This document shows, piece by piece, positions 15,648-24,500 of a stretch of DNA of 34,734 bases; position 1 is the first letter of the stretch; every line of letters starts with the position of its first letter. The DNA is from Streptomyces tateyamensis. GTDB taxonomy: Bacteria; Actinomycetota; Actinomycetes; Streptomycetales; Streptomycetaceae. The translations under genes and the position numbers were made by a program. The DNA lies in assembly GCF_003205575.1 (NCBI RefSeq), contig NZ_PYBW01000119.1, positions 1 through 34,734 of the forward strand. The letters run 5' to 3'. The notes beneath the pieces are model-generated. The model did not search any database. It was not told where the DNA came from and saw nothing but the letters and a program-made list of their open reading frames with translations.

Positions 15648-16067
15648 TCAGAGCCGGTAGAAGTTCGCGTAGTGGTCGGGCGAGTAGTACACGGCGCCGG
15701 TGGTGAAGTCGACCACGATCCGCACCGCGTCGCGGTGGGCACCGCAGGCGCGCGGGTTGACGTCGTACTCGTAGTAGGTGTCGCCGGAGGGCAGCTGGCC
15801 CTCGTAGTTGGAGAACTGGCCGCCCGCGTAGCTGCACTCGCCGTCCGGCCAGTCGTACCAGCCGCGGCTGGTCGGGTAGCCGTAGGAGGACCAGGTCGAG
15901 TCGGCATCCGCCGCGGCGGCGCAGCCCGAGAGTTGGCAGGAGCTGTACACCGCGGCATTGGCGGCCGGGCTGACCAGCACGGACACGCTGAGCAGCGAGG
16001 TGACGGCGGCGAGCATGACGGCGAATCGCTTCGCCCAGGACAGCTGGGAACGGCGCGGGGTGAGCAC
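15648..16067 (-). CDS. Secreted guanyl-specific ribonuclease (RNase Sa/barnase-like)
   Basis: 139 residues. A Sec signal peptide (basic start, hydrophobic VMLAAVTSLLSVSVLV, cleavage near ANA-A39) leads to a mature part of about 100 residues, the size of RNase Sa. The fold signature is present in order: WPDGECSYAGGQFSNYEGQLP (aligned with the YPYSxDGxxFxNREGxLP strand), YYEYDV with catalytic E100, R112 and R116 (HRDAVRIVVD) and YYSPDHYANF with catalytic H132. Spacings E to R (16) and R to H (16) fit RNase Sa E54/R69/H85. Two Cys pairs are possible (C44, C49, C78, C108). No barstar-like inhibitor gene is adjacent, as is usual for exported Streptomyces RNases. GTG 16067 follows TTGGAGG. Confidence 0.82.
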   Translation of the reverse strand: MLTPRRSQLSWAKRFAVMLAAVTSLLSVSVLVSPAANAAVYSSCQLSGCAAAADADSTWSSYGYPTSRGWYDWPDGECSYAGGQFSNYEGQLPSGDTYYEYDVNPRACGAHRDAVRIVVDFTTGAVYYSPDHYANFYRL

Positions 16068-16673
16068 GGGGCCTCCAAGGGGAGCGTTGGCTTGTACATG
16101 GCATGCTGCTCGCCCTCCGTTACCTCACGGTGTATCAGCGGTTACCGGTTCCGGTCGATTCCGACACCCGCCCACCGGGCCGACCGAGACGCTTGATCCG
16201 CAAGTCCGGCACCGCGTGGACGAGCTGACACCCCCTCGGCCGAGCAGTTGCCAACTGCCGCGCTACGCGCGTCACTTCCCCCATCGCCCACCCTCCTGCA
16301 CAACCCCGCAGGGCCCACTCCGTCCCCCTTCGCCTGCCCCACCGATTCTACCCGCGTAGCCCGCCACGGCCCTACCCGCCGGACACCAAGCGAACAGCCA
16401 GCGGCCTCGGGACGGCGCGCCGGTGACGAGCTCCGCGACTGACGAACCATCAGGCGTCACGGCCGACGGCCGGCCTCGCCGGCCCCGTGCCGGATGTCGC
16501 CGAGGGCTTCCCCCGCAGCGGGGTTCACCAGGGCCTGGACCGGATCGTCGGCGACTTCTTCCCGTTCCGCGCGGACTTCGCCGAGTGTGCGACATTCCGC
16601 GAGTTCTCCTGAGCCTCGCTGAGTGGCCGAGGCCGTGGCCAGGCAGTGCGGCGTGACCTTGCCCGCTGGCTGA
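16068..16673. other. Gene-poor region with decayed coding sequence
   Basis: About 600 nt between the ribonuclease start and the SDR remnant. No frame here combines a ribosome site with recognisable family sequence. A plus-strand frame ending in TGA at 16612 has coding-like composition over its last 35 codons (...VHQGLDRIVGDFFPFRADF...), but I do not recognise it. It looks like another C-terminal remnant. Base composition between 16230 and 16400 is less G/C-skewed by codon position than in the neighbouring genes. Confidence 0.45.
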
Positions 16674-16940
16674 TCACTTCGCCTGGGAGAGTGACACCGC
16701 GTCGGGGCCGGCGGGGAATCGCAGCTGGCCAGTCGTGTCGTGCACGGCTCGCCACACTGTCTCGGCGACGTCGCTCTCCTTGGTGAACAGGTCCTGCGCC
16801 GTGAAGTCGCCCATGGCCTTCTTCGCCCATGACGCGTAGGGCGCCGGGACCAGTTCGTCCAGCGGTGCCCCGTCCGCCGCCTTGGCCGCGTTGGCTGCGA
16901 AGTTCGTCGTCAGGCAGGCGCCCGGCTCGACCGTCCTCCA
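16674..16940 (-). pseudogene. C-terminal remnant of an SDR oxidoreductase
   Basis: Reading minus, homology begins abruptly at VEPGACLTTNFAANAAKAADG, the post-catalytic segment of classical SDRs (PG-x-V-x-T-N-F). It continues through PYASWAKKAMG and DVAETVWRAVHDTTGQLRFP to a stop at 16674. The Rossmann motif, catalytic Ser and YxxxK are absent. The sequence 5' of about 16940 in this frame is unrelated. Only about 85 C-terminal residues survive, so this is not a functional enzyme. Confidence 0.7.
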
Positions 16941-17058
16941 CGTCTGGGCAGGCGGCTTCCACGGATTCGACGCCCTGTACCCGCAGGCACACATCTCGGC
17001 CACAGCCCGCCGGACCCGCACCGACTGGCTAGCCCGGCTCCTGTCGGCGGGGAGGTGA
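16915..17058 (+). pseudogene. C-terminal remnant of an alpha/beta hydrolase
   Basis: The plus frame ending in TGA 17056-17058 reads GSTVLHVWAGGFHGFDALYP followed by an ARRTRTDWLARLL end. This is the C-terminal catalytic-His segment (W-x-G-x-x-H-G-F) of acetyl-hydrolase/lipase-like alpha/beta hydrolases. Neither the oxyanion HGGG nor the nucleophile GxSxG region is upstream. It abuts, and slightly overlaps, the SDR remnant on the other strand, so the two were joined by deletion or rearrangement. Confidence 0.65.
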
Positions 17059-17190
17059 TCGTGCCGGGCCGTTACCTGGGGACCACGACCGGGGGCACGG
17101 CTGTGACCTCCTGCTTCGCGCACTTCTTCACCCTGCACCACGGCGGGATCGCCCGGCTGCGACAGACCTGCGACACCCCTGCCGATCGCG
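17055..17190 (+). pseudogene. C-terminal remnant of a SnoaL/NTF2-like protein
   Basis: The frame beginning at the GTGA overlap with the hydrolase remnant reads GRYLGTTTGGTAVTSCFAHF then FTLHHGGIARLRQTCDT. This matches the last two strands of SnoaL-like/NTF2-like proteins (G-x-x-V-x-x-x-F-A-H-x-F-T-x-R-D-G-x-I). The N-terminal two thirds are missing and the reading continues into unrelated sequence. With its neighbours it suggests a deleted SDR/hydrolase/SnoaL gene cluster. Confidence 0.55.
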
Positions 17191-17208
17191 GACGCCCTGC
17201 GCGGCTGA

Positions 17209-17233
17209 CCCGGCACCGGCAGCCGGTGCCGGG
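17209..17233. terminator. Strong GC hairpin downstream of the gene remnants
   Basis: CCCGGCACCGG (17209-17219) pairs with CCGGTGCCGGG (17223-17233) over a 3-nt loop. It is possibly the surviving terminator of the decayed cluster, isolating the permease promoter 100 nt downstream. Confidence 0.5.
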
Positions 17234-17333
17234 CCGGCCGCCGCCCCCGGCGGGCGAGGACAGCGAGCCTACGAAGGGGGTGCGTGGCGCGCGCCGGGGG
17301 CGGGGCAGGCACCGATTGTGACCTGCACTGCCC

Positions 17334-17363
17334 TTGACCCTGAGTGAGTAAAGGAACTTTACT
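17334..17363 (+). promoter_or_regulatory. Promoter with overlapping palindromic operator for the permease operon
   Basis: TTGACC (17334-17339) and TTTACT (17358-17363), 18 nt apart, form a sigma-70-type promoter. A perfect dyad AGTAAAG-GAA-CTTTACT (17347-17363) covers the end of the spacer and the -10. This placement is typical of repressor operators, including those of ROK, LacI and GntR regulators of sugar operons. The region is A/T-rich against its surroundings. The permease ATG lies 70 nt downstream. Confidence 0.65.
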
Positions 17364-17432
17364 TAACTAGCGCCGGGCCGACCCCACGCCCCGCACCGCA
17401 CTCCCGTCCTCCTACTCCCCCAGGAGCTCGCC

Positions 17433-18911
17433 ATGCCTTCCGACCACTCTCCTGGACTCTCCAGACAGATCGGTCTCTTCCAGGCGACCGCCATCAACAT
17501 GAGCCAGATGTGCGGCATCGGACCCTTCGTGACCATCCCCCTCATGGTCGCGGCCTTCGGCGGCCCGCAGGCGGTCATCGGCTGGATCGCCGGTGCGCTG
17601 CTCGCCCTGGTGGACGGCCTGGTCTGGGCCGAGCTGGGCGCCTCGCTGCCCGGTTCCGGCGGCACCTACGTCTACCTGCGGGAGGCCTTCCAGTACCGGA
17701 CCGGGCGGCTGATGCCGTTCCTGTTCGTCTGGACGGCGATGCTCTTCATCCCGCTGATCATGTCCACCGGCGTGCAGGGCATGGTCCAGTACCTCTCCTA
17801 CCTGTGGCCGAGCATCACCACCGGGCAGGGCGACCTGGTCGGCATCGCCGTCATGGCGGTGGTGTTCCTGCTGCTGTGGCGCAAGGTGTCCAACATCGGG
17901 AAGATCACCGTCGCCATGTGGACGGTGATGATCATCTCGGTGCTCGCGGTGATCCTGGCCGCCTTCACCCACTTCCACCCCTCGATGGCCTTCACCTGGC
18001 CGGCCCACGCGATCGAGCTGGGCCACGGCAGCTTCTGGATCGGCTTCGCCTCCGGCCTGACCATCGGCATCTACGACTACCTCGGCTACAACACCGCCGC
18101 CTACCTGGGCGCCGAGGTCAAGGCCCCGGGCCGCACGCTGCCGCGCGCGATCATCTACTCGATCATCGCGATCATGGGCATCTACCTGCTGCTGCAGGTC
18201 GGCGTGCTGGGCGTGGTGCCCTGGCAGGAGATGCTCGACAGCAGCAACGTCGCCTCCCAGTCGGTGGCCTCCGCAGTGCTGGAGCGGACCTTCGGCAAGG
18301 GCGCGGCCGACGTGGTCACCGTGCTCATCCTGATCACCGCCTTCGCCTCGGTCTTCACCGGCCTGCTCGGCGGCTCCCGGGTTCCCTACGACGCCGCCCG
18401 CGACCGCCTCTTCTTCCGCTCCTTCGGCAAGCTGCACCCACGGCACCAGTTCCCGGTGGCCGGTCTGATCAGCATGTGCGTCATCACCACCGCCGCCTTC
18501 CTGATCGCCCGCCACATCGGCACCTCGGCCAAGCACCCGCCGCTGACCATCCTGATCACCCTGCTCACCACCGTGATGGTGATCGTCCAGGCGCTGGCCC
18601 AGATCGCCGCCGTCACCGTGCTGAGGAAGCGTCAGCCGAACCTGGCCCGTCCCTACAAGATGCTGCTCTACCCGCTGCCCAGCATCGTGGCCGGGATCGG
18701 CTGGCTGGTGATCTACGGCTACGCCGACAAGGCCAACCCGGGTATCCACCCGATCGAGTGGTCGCTGGCCTGGGTCGTCCTGGGGATCGTCGTCTACCTG
18801 GTCTGGTCCCGCGTGGAGCAGGTCTGGCCGTTCGGCGCCAAGGAGATCCGCGAGCAGTACCTCACCGAGCAGACCGAGCAGGAGGCCGAGCCCGCCGGCT
18901 CGCCCTCCTGA
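17433..18911 (+). CDS. APC-superfamily permease (amino acid/amine or glycated amino acid uptake)
   Basis: 492 residues, 12 predicted membrane helices. The first helix carries the unwound substrate-site pattern NMSQMCGIGPFVTIP; GLVWAELGASLPGSGGTYVYLREAF is the APC TM2-TM3 signature; YDYLGYNTAAYLGAEVKAPGRTLPRA is TM6 and the following loop. The C-terminus is cytosolic and acidic. The closest functional analogy by context is FrlA of E. coli, an APC-type permease for fructoselysine/psicoselysine, because a sugar kinase and a SIS isomerase/deglycase follow. Amino acid, polyamine or glucosamine-like substrates remain possible. The start has only a modest purine-rich site (CAGGAG). Confidence 0.88.
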   Translation: MPSDHSPGLSRQIGLFQATAINMSQMCGIGPFVTIPLMVAAFGGPQAVIGWIAGALLALVDGLVWAELGASLPGSGGTYVYLREAFQYRTGRLMPFLFVWTAMLFIPLIMSTGVQGMVQYLSYLWPSITTGQGDLVGIAVMAVVFLLLWRKVSNIGKITVAMWTVMIISVLAVILAAFTHFHPSMAFTWPAHAIELGHGSFWIGFASGLTIGIYDYLGYNTAAYLGAEVKAPGRTLPRAIIYSIIAIMGIYLLLQVGVLGVVPWQEMLDSSNVASQSVASAVLERTFGKGAADVVTVLILITAFASVFTGLLGGSRVPYDAARDRLFFRSFGKLHPRHQFPVAGLISMCVITTAAFLIARHIGTSAKHPPLTILITLLTTVMVIVQALAQIAAVTVLRKRQPNLARPYKMLLYPLPSIVAGIGWLVIYGYADKANPGIHPIEWSLAWVVLGIVVYLVWSRVEQVWPFGAKEIREQYLTEQTEQEAEPAGSPS

Positions 18912-18921
18912 CCCCCTGACC

Positions 18922-18968
18922 GCCGGGTCCGGTCGGCCGCCCACATCGCGGCGCCGACCGGACCCGGC
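18922..18968 (+). terminator. Perfect 16-bp intercistronic hairpin between permease and kinase
   Basis: GCCGGGTCCGGTCGGC (18922-18937) pairs without mismatch with 18953-18968 across a 15-nt loop. It begins 11 nt after the permease stop and ends 21 nt before the kinase start. It could be a partial terminator, an RNA-stability element lowering kinase relative to permease expression, or the true end of the permease transcript. Confidence 0.7.
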
Positions 18969-18989
18969 CCGAGGAAACCCCTGATACCG

Positions 18990-20072
18990 ATGTCCACAGC
19001 CTTCCCGCCGCCCGAGCGCACCGCGCACCCGGGCCCCGTCGTCCAGCCCGTCCCCGCCCAGAGCGCAACCGGCCGGAACACCACCGCCCGGCACACCACC
19101 GTCCGGAACGCCACCGTCCAGCCCCTGCCCGCCCACACCGTCCTCGGCATCGACTTCGGCGGCACCAAGACCGAACTCGCCCTGGCCGACCCCGCCGGCA
19201 CCGTGCTGGCCCGCACCCGGCTGGCCACGCTGGCCGAGCGCGGCCCCGAGCAGACGCTGGCCCGCACCGCCTCGGCCGCCCGCGAGCTGGCTGCCGAGGC
19301 CCGGCAGCGGTTCGGCGCGCCGGTCGCCGCCTATGCCGCCGTCGCGCCCGGCATCATCCAGCCCGACCGGATCCTGCTCACCCCCAACCTGCCCGGCTGG
19401 GAGGAGCTGGCCCTGGCCGAGCGGCTGGCCGCCGAGCTGGGGGTGGCCCGGGTTCCGGTGGCCAACGACGTGCGGGCCGGCGCGCTGGCCGAGCTGCGGC
19501 GCGGCGCGCTGCGCGGCGCGGACCCCGGGCTCTACGTCAACCTGGGCACCGGGGTGGCCGCGGCGCTGACCGTGGGCGACCGGGTGCTGGCCGGCGCCAA
19601 CCAGGCAGCCGGCGAGATCGGCTATCTCAACCCGGGCAGCGCGCCGGTGGACGCCGTGGCCCGCGGGCAGGCCCCACTGGAGGACCTGGTCAGCGGCAAG
19701 GCGCTGGCCGACCGGGCCGAGCGACTGCTCGGCCGTCCGCTGGACGCCACCGGCCTGTTCCGCAGTACCGAGCCGGCCGCCCGGCAGCTGGTCCGCGAGA
19801 CGCTGGACGTGCTGGCGATGACGCTGGCCAACCTGGCCACCCTGGTCGACCCGGAGCGGATCGTGCTCGGCGCCGGCCTGATGTCCGCCGCCGACCTGAT
19901 CCTGCCCGAGCTCGAACGCCTGCTGGCCGGGGCGACCCCGTTCCCGCCCCAACTGCGCGTCGCCCACTTCCGCCAGGACGCCGCGCTGCACGGCGCGATC
20001 ACCCTCGCCCTGGACAGCCTCCCCGAGCCGGGCCCGCGCCCCGCGCTCGCCGACCACCTCGGAGCCCGCTGA
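18990..20072 (+). CDS. ROK-family sugar kinase, N-terminally extended
   Basis: 360 residues. Residues 1-49 are a low-complexity Thr/Pro/Arg extension (with TARHTTVRNATV) and no helix-turn-helix, so this is a kinase and not a ROK repressor. The ATP site is GIDFGGTKTELALADPAG (53-70) and the catalytic Asp is D160 in VANDVRAGALAEL. NLGTGVAAAL and the GEIG motif (208-211) follow. The usual ROK zinc motif CxCGxxGCxE is absent: after GEIGYL come residues without Cys. Such zinc-free ROK kinases exist but the substrate is then hard to assign. It is a hexose, amino-sugar or glycated-amine kinase by context. The start is uncertain; a purine site (GAGGAAA) is 16 nt upstream. Its stop is directly followed by the next ATG (TGAATG). 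Confidence 0.85.
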   Translation: MSTAFPPPERTAHPGPVVQPVPAQSATGRNTTARHTTVRNATVQPLPAHTVLGIDFGGTKTELALADPAGTVLARTRLATLAERGPEQTLARTASAARELAAEARQRFGAPVAAYAAVAPGIIQPDRILLTPNLPGWEELALAERLAAELGVARVPVANDVRAGALAELRRGALRGADPGLYVNLGTGVAAALTVGDRVLAGANQAAGEIGYLNPGSAPVDAVARGQAPLEDLVSGKALADRAERLLGRPLDATGLFRSTEPAARQLVRETLDVLAMTLANLATLVDPERIVLGAGLMSAADLILPELERLLAGATPFPPQLRVAHFRQDAALHGAITLALDSLPEPGPRPALADHLGAR

Positions 20073-21182
20073 ATGTCCGCCTCGCACGCCGCCCTTGGTG
20101 GCCCCGCCGCACCCCGTACCCGTGCCGCCCAAGGTGGCCACGCCGGCAACGCCGCCCTCGGTGTCCGGATGAGCGCCGAGCTGGCGGAGCAGTCAGCGGT
20201 CCTGGCCGCCCTCGCCGCCCGCTGACCGGAGCTGACCGCGCAGGTGGCCGCCCTGGTGGACGGCGCGGCTCCGTTCGGAGTGGCGTTCCTGGCCCGCGGC
20301 TCCTCCGACCACGCCGCGCTGCTGGGCCGGTACGCGGTCGAGCTCTACGCCGGCCTGCCCACCTGCCTGTTGGCGCCGAGCCTGACCACGGCCTACCGGC
20401 GCGAGCCGACCGGTTTCGCCAACTGGGTGGTGGTGGCGCTCTCCCAGTCCGGGCGGACCCCCGAGATCGTGGACCTGGCCCGCCGACACGCCGCCGCCGG
20501 GGCCCGGGTGATCGCGGTGACCAACGACGCGGACTCCGAGCTGGCCCGCACCGCGCACCTGTCGATCGCGCTCGACGCCGGCCCCGAGCTGGCGGTGCCG
20601 GCCACCAAGACCGTCACCGCGCAACTGCTCGCCGTGCTGGCCGTCGCCACCGGGCTGGGCCGGGGCCACGGCCTGACGGAGCGCCAGGTGATCGCGCTGC
20701 CCGCTGCGGTGGCGCAGCTGCTGGCCGACCCGGAGCCGGCCCGGCGGTCCGCGCACCTGCTGGCCGCCACCGACCGGCTGGCCGTGGTGGGCCGCGGTGC
20801 CTGCTACCCGGCCGCCCTGGAGGGCGCGCTGAAGCTGCAGGAGACCACGGGGCTGATGGCGCACGGCTTCTCCACAGCCGACTTCCGGCACGGCCCGATC
20901 GCGGTCTGCGGACCGGCCGCCCCGGCGCTGCTGCTGGCCGGCTCCGGGCCCGCCGACCCGGACACCCTGGACCTGCGTGCCGCGCTCGCCGGCCGCCGCG
21001 CGCCGGTCCTGCTCGCGGGCACCTCCCCCGACGCCGACCTGCCCTGGCCCGCCACCGGCACCCTCACCGAGTGCGTGCTCGCCACCGTGCGGATGCAGCA
21101 ACTGGCCCTGGCCACCGCCCGCCAACTGGGAGCGGACCCGGACCACCCGAGCGGGCTCAAGAAGGTGACCATGACCTCCTGA
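20073..21182 (+). pseudogene. Double-SIS sugar isomerase/deglycase (AgaS/NagB-II/FrlB-like) interrupted by an in-frame TGA
   Basis: The frame starts at ATG 20073 (coupled to the kinase stop) or, more family-like, at ATG 20169 (MSAELAEQSAVLAALAAR). It meets TGA at 20223-20225 and then continues in the same frame, PELTAQVAALVDG..., to the end. Family members read straight through here (EQPxVLxxLLxRxxEL), so the stop replaces one codon such as CGA. Beyond it both SIS domains are intact: LARGSSDHAALLGRY and ALSQSGRTPEIVDLAR, then GRGACYPAALEGALKLQETTG and FSTADFRHGPIAV. A GTG at 20244 with GGAG upstream could restart translation, losing about 25 N-terminal residues of the fold. Predicted reaction: isomerisation or deamination/deglycation of a phosphorylated amino sugar or Amadori compound made by the ROK kinase. 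Confidence 0.8.
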
Positions 21183-21505
21183 GCGTCCCGCCGCCGGTCC
21201 CGCACGGTGGGGGGACCACAGCCCCCGGTTCCGACTGACGCCCGGCCAAGGAGTCTGGCTCGGCGCAGGCGGCGCTGGCAACCGGCCGCATGACGATGCT
21301 TCAGCTGCTTGCAAGGGCAACTGATTTTGACCATCTCTTGGGTATATCGCGGACATAGCGACCTGTGAGATGAATCACCGTCAGGTGATCCCCGCTGTTC
21401 TCGCTCCGTCAGTGGCAGGGGCGCTAGTTTCGGCGCTACCTATCAGCTGTCGATAGGAACACTCCTGGTGGTTGCGCTGGCGCACCGCCGTGTCTGGGGG
21501 ATTCC
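21183..21505. other. Regulatory region upstream of the RHS gene
   Basis: About 320 nt without genes, more A/T-rich than its surroundings from 21290 on. It contains TTGACC (21327-21332) and GGGTAT (21340-21345), the latter resembling a sigma-B -10, though a GATT lies 13 rather than 14-16 nt upstream. Two small hairpins follow: ATCACC-GTCA-GGTGAT (21374-21389) and CCTATC-N7-GATAGG (21439-21457). The second lies 48 nt before the RHS start and could be an operator. No promoter can be fixed with certainty. Confidence 0.45.
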
Positions 21506-24500
21506 ATGGCAATTCGTACTGCCGGCTGGCCTGCTGCCAGTCGGCCAACAGTGCTGCGCTCAGCAGCGGTAGCCAGCGCGCTGGGGGTGGTGACGGCGTT
21601 GCTGTCCACCCCAGCCTTCGCACTGACGCCCACTCAGCAACACAGGATCTGGACGCCGGGCACACCGCTGCCGAAGACGCCATCCGTCTCCGGCACCAAC
21701 CGGCCGGCCTTGGCGGCGAGCAAGCCGTCCTTCCCGGCGGGGCAGGTGTGGACGCCGCCGGCCGCGAAGAGGTTCCACGCCGGGCAGGCGACCGTGACGG
21801 TGCCGGTGGCGCCCTCGGCGGGGCTGACGGCGCCGCGGATCAACGCCGCGGGCACGCTCGAGCAGGGTCCGGCGCTGGGCGCGGAGGTGCAGGCCGGCTC
21901 GCTGCCGGTCTGGCTGAGCGCTGAAGCGCCCAAGGCGGCTGCCGCGACCGCACAGGCAACGGAGGCGGATGCCGCGCCGGCTGCGGGTGGCCCGGTGCAG
22001 GTGGCGGTCGCCGATCCGGGAGCCGCCGCTGCGGCGGGCGCCCCGGGCGGCGCCATCACCGTCAGCGGCGACGGCGCCAAGCCGGGCGCCGCCCTGCGGG
22101 TCGGCCTGGACCTCGGCCGGCTGAGCGCAGTCGGCGGCAACTTCGCCTCCCGCGCGCAGTTGGTGCAGCTCCCGTCCTGTGCGCTGACCACGCCCCAGCT
22201 CTCGGAGTGTCAGAAGCGCACACCGCTGCCCTCGCACTACGACGCGGCTGCGAACCGGCTGGTGGCCGATGTCACCGTGCCGCCCGGCCCGACCGGCGCG
22301 GCGCGGGCGATGACGGCAACGCAGGCGGCGGCAGCCACGCCGATGACGCTGGGCGTGGTCTCCGGCACCTCCAGCGGCGCCGGCACCTACAGCGCGACCT
22401 CGCTGAACCCCAGCGCAGGATGGGCAGCCGGCAGTGCCTCTGGCGCCTTCACCTACCAGTACCCGATAGCGTTGCCGCCGACGCTGGGCGGGTCCGCTCC
22501 CACGGTCGCGCTGTCCTACGACTCCGCTTCGGTGGACGGCCTGACCTCCGCCACCAACTCCCAGGCCTCCTGGGTGGGCAGCGACGGCTGGGGCCTGGGC
22601 AACAGTTTCGTGGAGCGTTCGTTCCAGCCATGCAGCCGGGACGGCATGCCGAGCTCCGGTGACGACTGCTGGGCGGGCGCGAACCTGACCATGTCGCTGG
22701 GCAGCCACTCCGGTGAACTCGTCCCGGTGGACTCCACCTGTGACAACTCCAGTAACAACCTGGAGCAGTCGGCCTGCTCGTGGCACCTGAAGAACGACGA
22801 CGGCACCAAGATCGAGTACCTGGCCGGGGCCAACAACGGCACCTGGAACGGCTCCTACCTGCGGGTGACCGACACTTCCGGCACCGTCTACTACTTCGGT
22901 GCCAGCCACCTGCCGGGTACGGACGGCAAGGCGAGCGGCCTCGGTCCGGACGCGCAGTCGGCGTGGACAGTGCCGGTGTTCTCGCCCAACTCGGGCGACC
23001 CCTGCTACAACTCCTCGACCGGCCAGCAGTCCTGGTGCCAGATGGCCTGGCGCTGGAACCTCGATGCCGTGGTCGACGTGCACGGGAACCTGACGACCTA
23101 CACGTACAACGCCGAGGCCAACTGGTACGCGCGTGGCGGAAATCCCACGACCACCAACTCCTACACGCGAGCTGGTGAGTTGGCCGAGATCGACTACGGT
23201 CAGCGGCTGTCCGACCAGATCGCGGCCGGCGGCACCTACCAGAGTGCGGCGAAGGTGGTCTTCAGCTCCGGCGAGCGCTGCGTGACCTCCGGGGGGTGTG
23301 ACCCCTCCCAGCGGACGGTGGCGAACGGCGCCAACTGGCCGGACGTGCCGCTGGACCAGCAGTGCGACCAGACAACTACGAACTGTGCCAACGGTGCGCC
23401 CTCGTTCTGGACCTCCCGGTGGCTGAATTCGATCGCCACCCAGGTCCGCTCGAACGGCAGCTACCACACCGTGGACAGCTACGTACTGAACCACGTGTTC
23501 GTGAACGTGCAGAACCCGACCGAGAACACCCAGGTCCCCTGGCTCGCCTCGATCCAACGCACCGGCCAGGACAATCTCAACGGCCAGGCGGCTGTGCCGC
23601 CGCTGCCGCCGGTCTCCTTCTCCTGGATGCTCTACCCGAACCGGGTGCCTGCGCTGCTGACCCGCCCGGACTACAACCGCCCGCGGCTGACGGTGGTCAC
23701 CACCGAGACCGGTGGCACCATCGGGGTGGTCTACCAGACCACCGGTTCTCAGCGCTGTACGTCCAGCTCGCTGCCGGCGCAGGCCAATGGCGACACCAAA
23801 GACTGCTACAACGTCAAGTGGTACAAGCCGCAGACCACCACGCCGATCGACGACTGGTTCCAGCGCTACCCGGTCTCCACCGTCACGGTGGACCCGAAAC
23901 TCGCGCTCGGTGACAAGCCGCAGGTCACCACCTACACCTACGGCAACCCGGCCTACCACCACAACGATGCGACCCTGGCCGACCCGCAGACACGCACCTG
24001 GGACCAGTTCCGCGGCTACGCCTCCGTCACCACCGTGACCGGCGCCGCGAACGACACCAGCGCGCAGACCCAGAGCACCACCTCCTACTACCAGGGCATG
24101 GGCGGAACCGTCACGGGCGCGAGGAGCGGCCCGATCAGTGACGACGACTGGCTGGCCGGCCAGACCCTCGAGACCGACACCTACACCGGCCTCAACGGCT
24201 CGCTCGCCGCCTACACCGTGCACACCAGCAGTGGGCCGCTCAGCACCGCGGACCACCCGCGCAACGGACTGCCGGACCTGATCGCCCGCTACGCCTCCAC
24301 CACCAACTCCGCCGTCACCAAGGAGCTGAAGTCGGACGGCGTCAGCTGGCGGACCACGACCACCGTGGGCACGACCGACCCCGCCCACAACAACCGCGTG
24401 GCGACGTCGCTCAGCACGGCCGACGGCACACCGGACGTGTGCGTGGTGCCGACCTACGCGACGAGCACCAACCCCATGCTCACCTCGCTGGTGGCCCAGA

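Noticed and set aside
16674..17312. A 212-codon minus-strand gene
   Set aside because: Only its last 85-90 codons resemble an SDR; the rest is antisense to the hydrolase and SnoaL-like remnants. Treated as a pseudogene.
17412..20141. A 900-codon minus-strand open frame opposite the permease and kinase
   Set aside because: Gly/Gln/Asp/His-rich shadow of two well-supported plus-strand genes.
20223..20225. TGA read as selenocysteine in the SIS gene
   Set aside because: The family has no Cys/Sec at this N-terminal position and I see no suitable downstream stem-loop. A nonsense mutation, read-through or a sequencing error is simpler.
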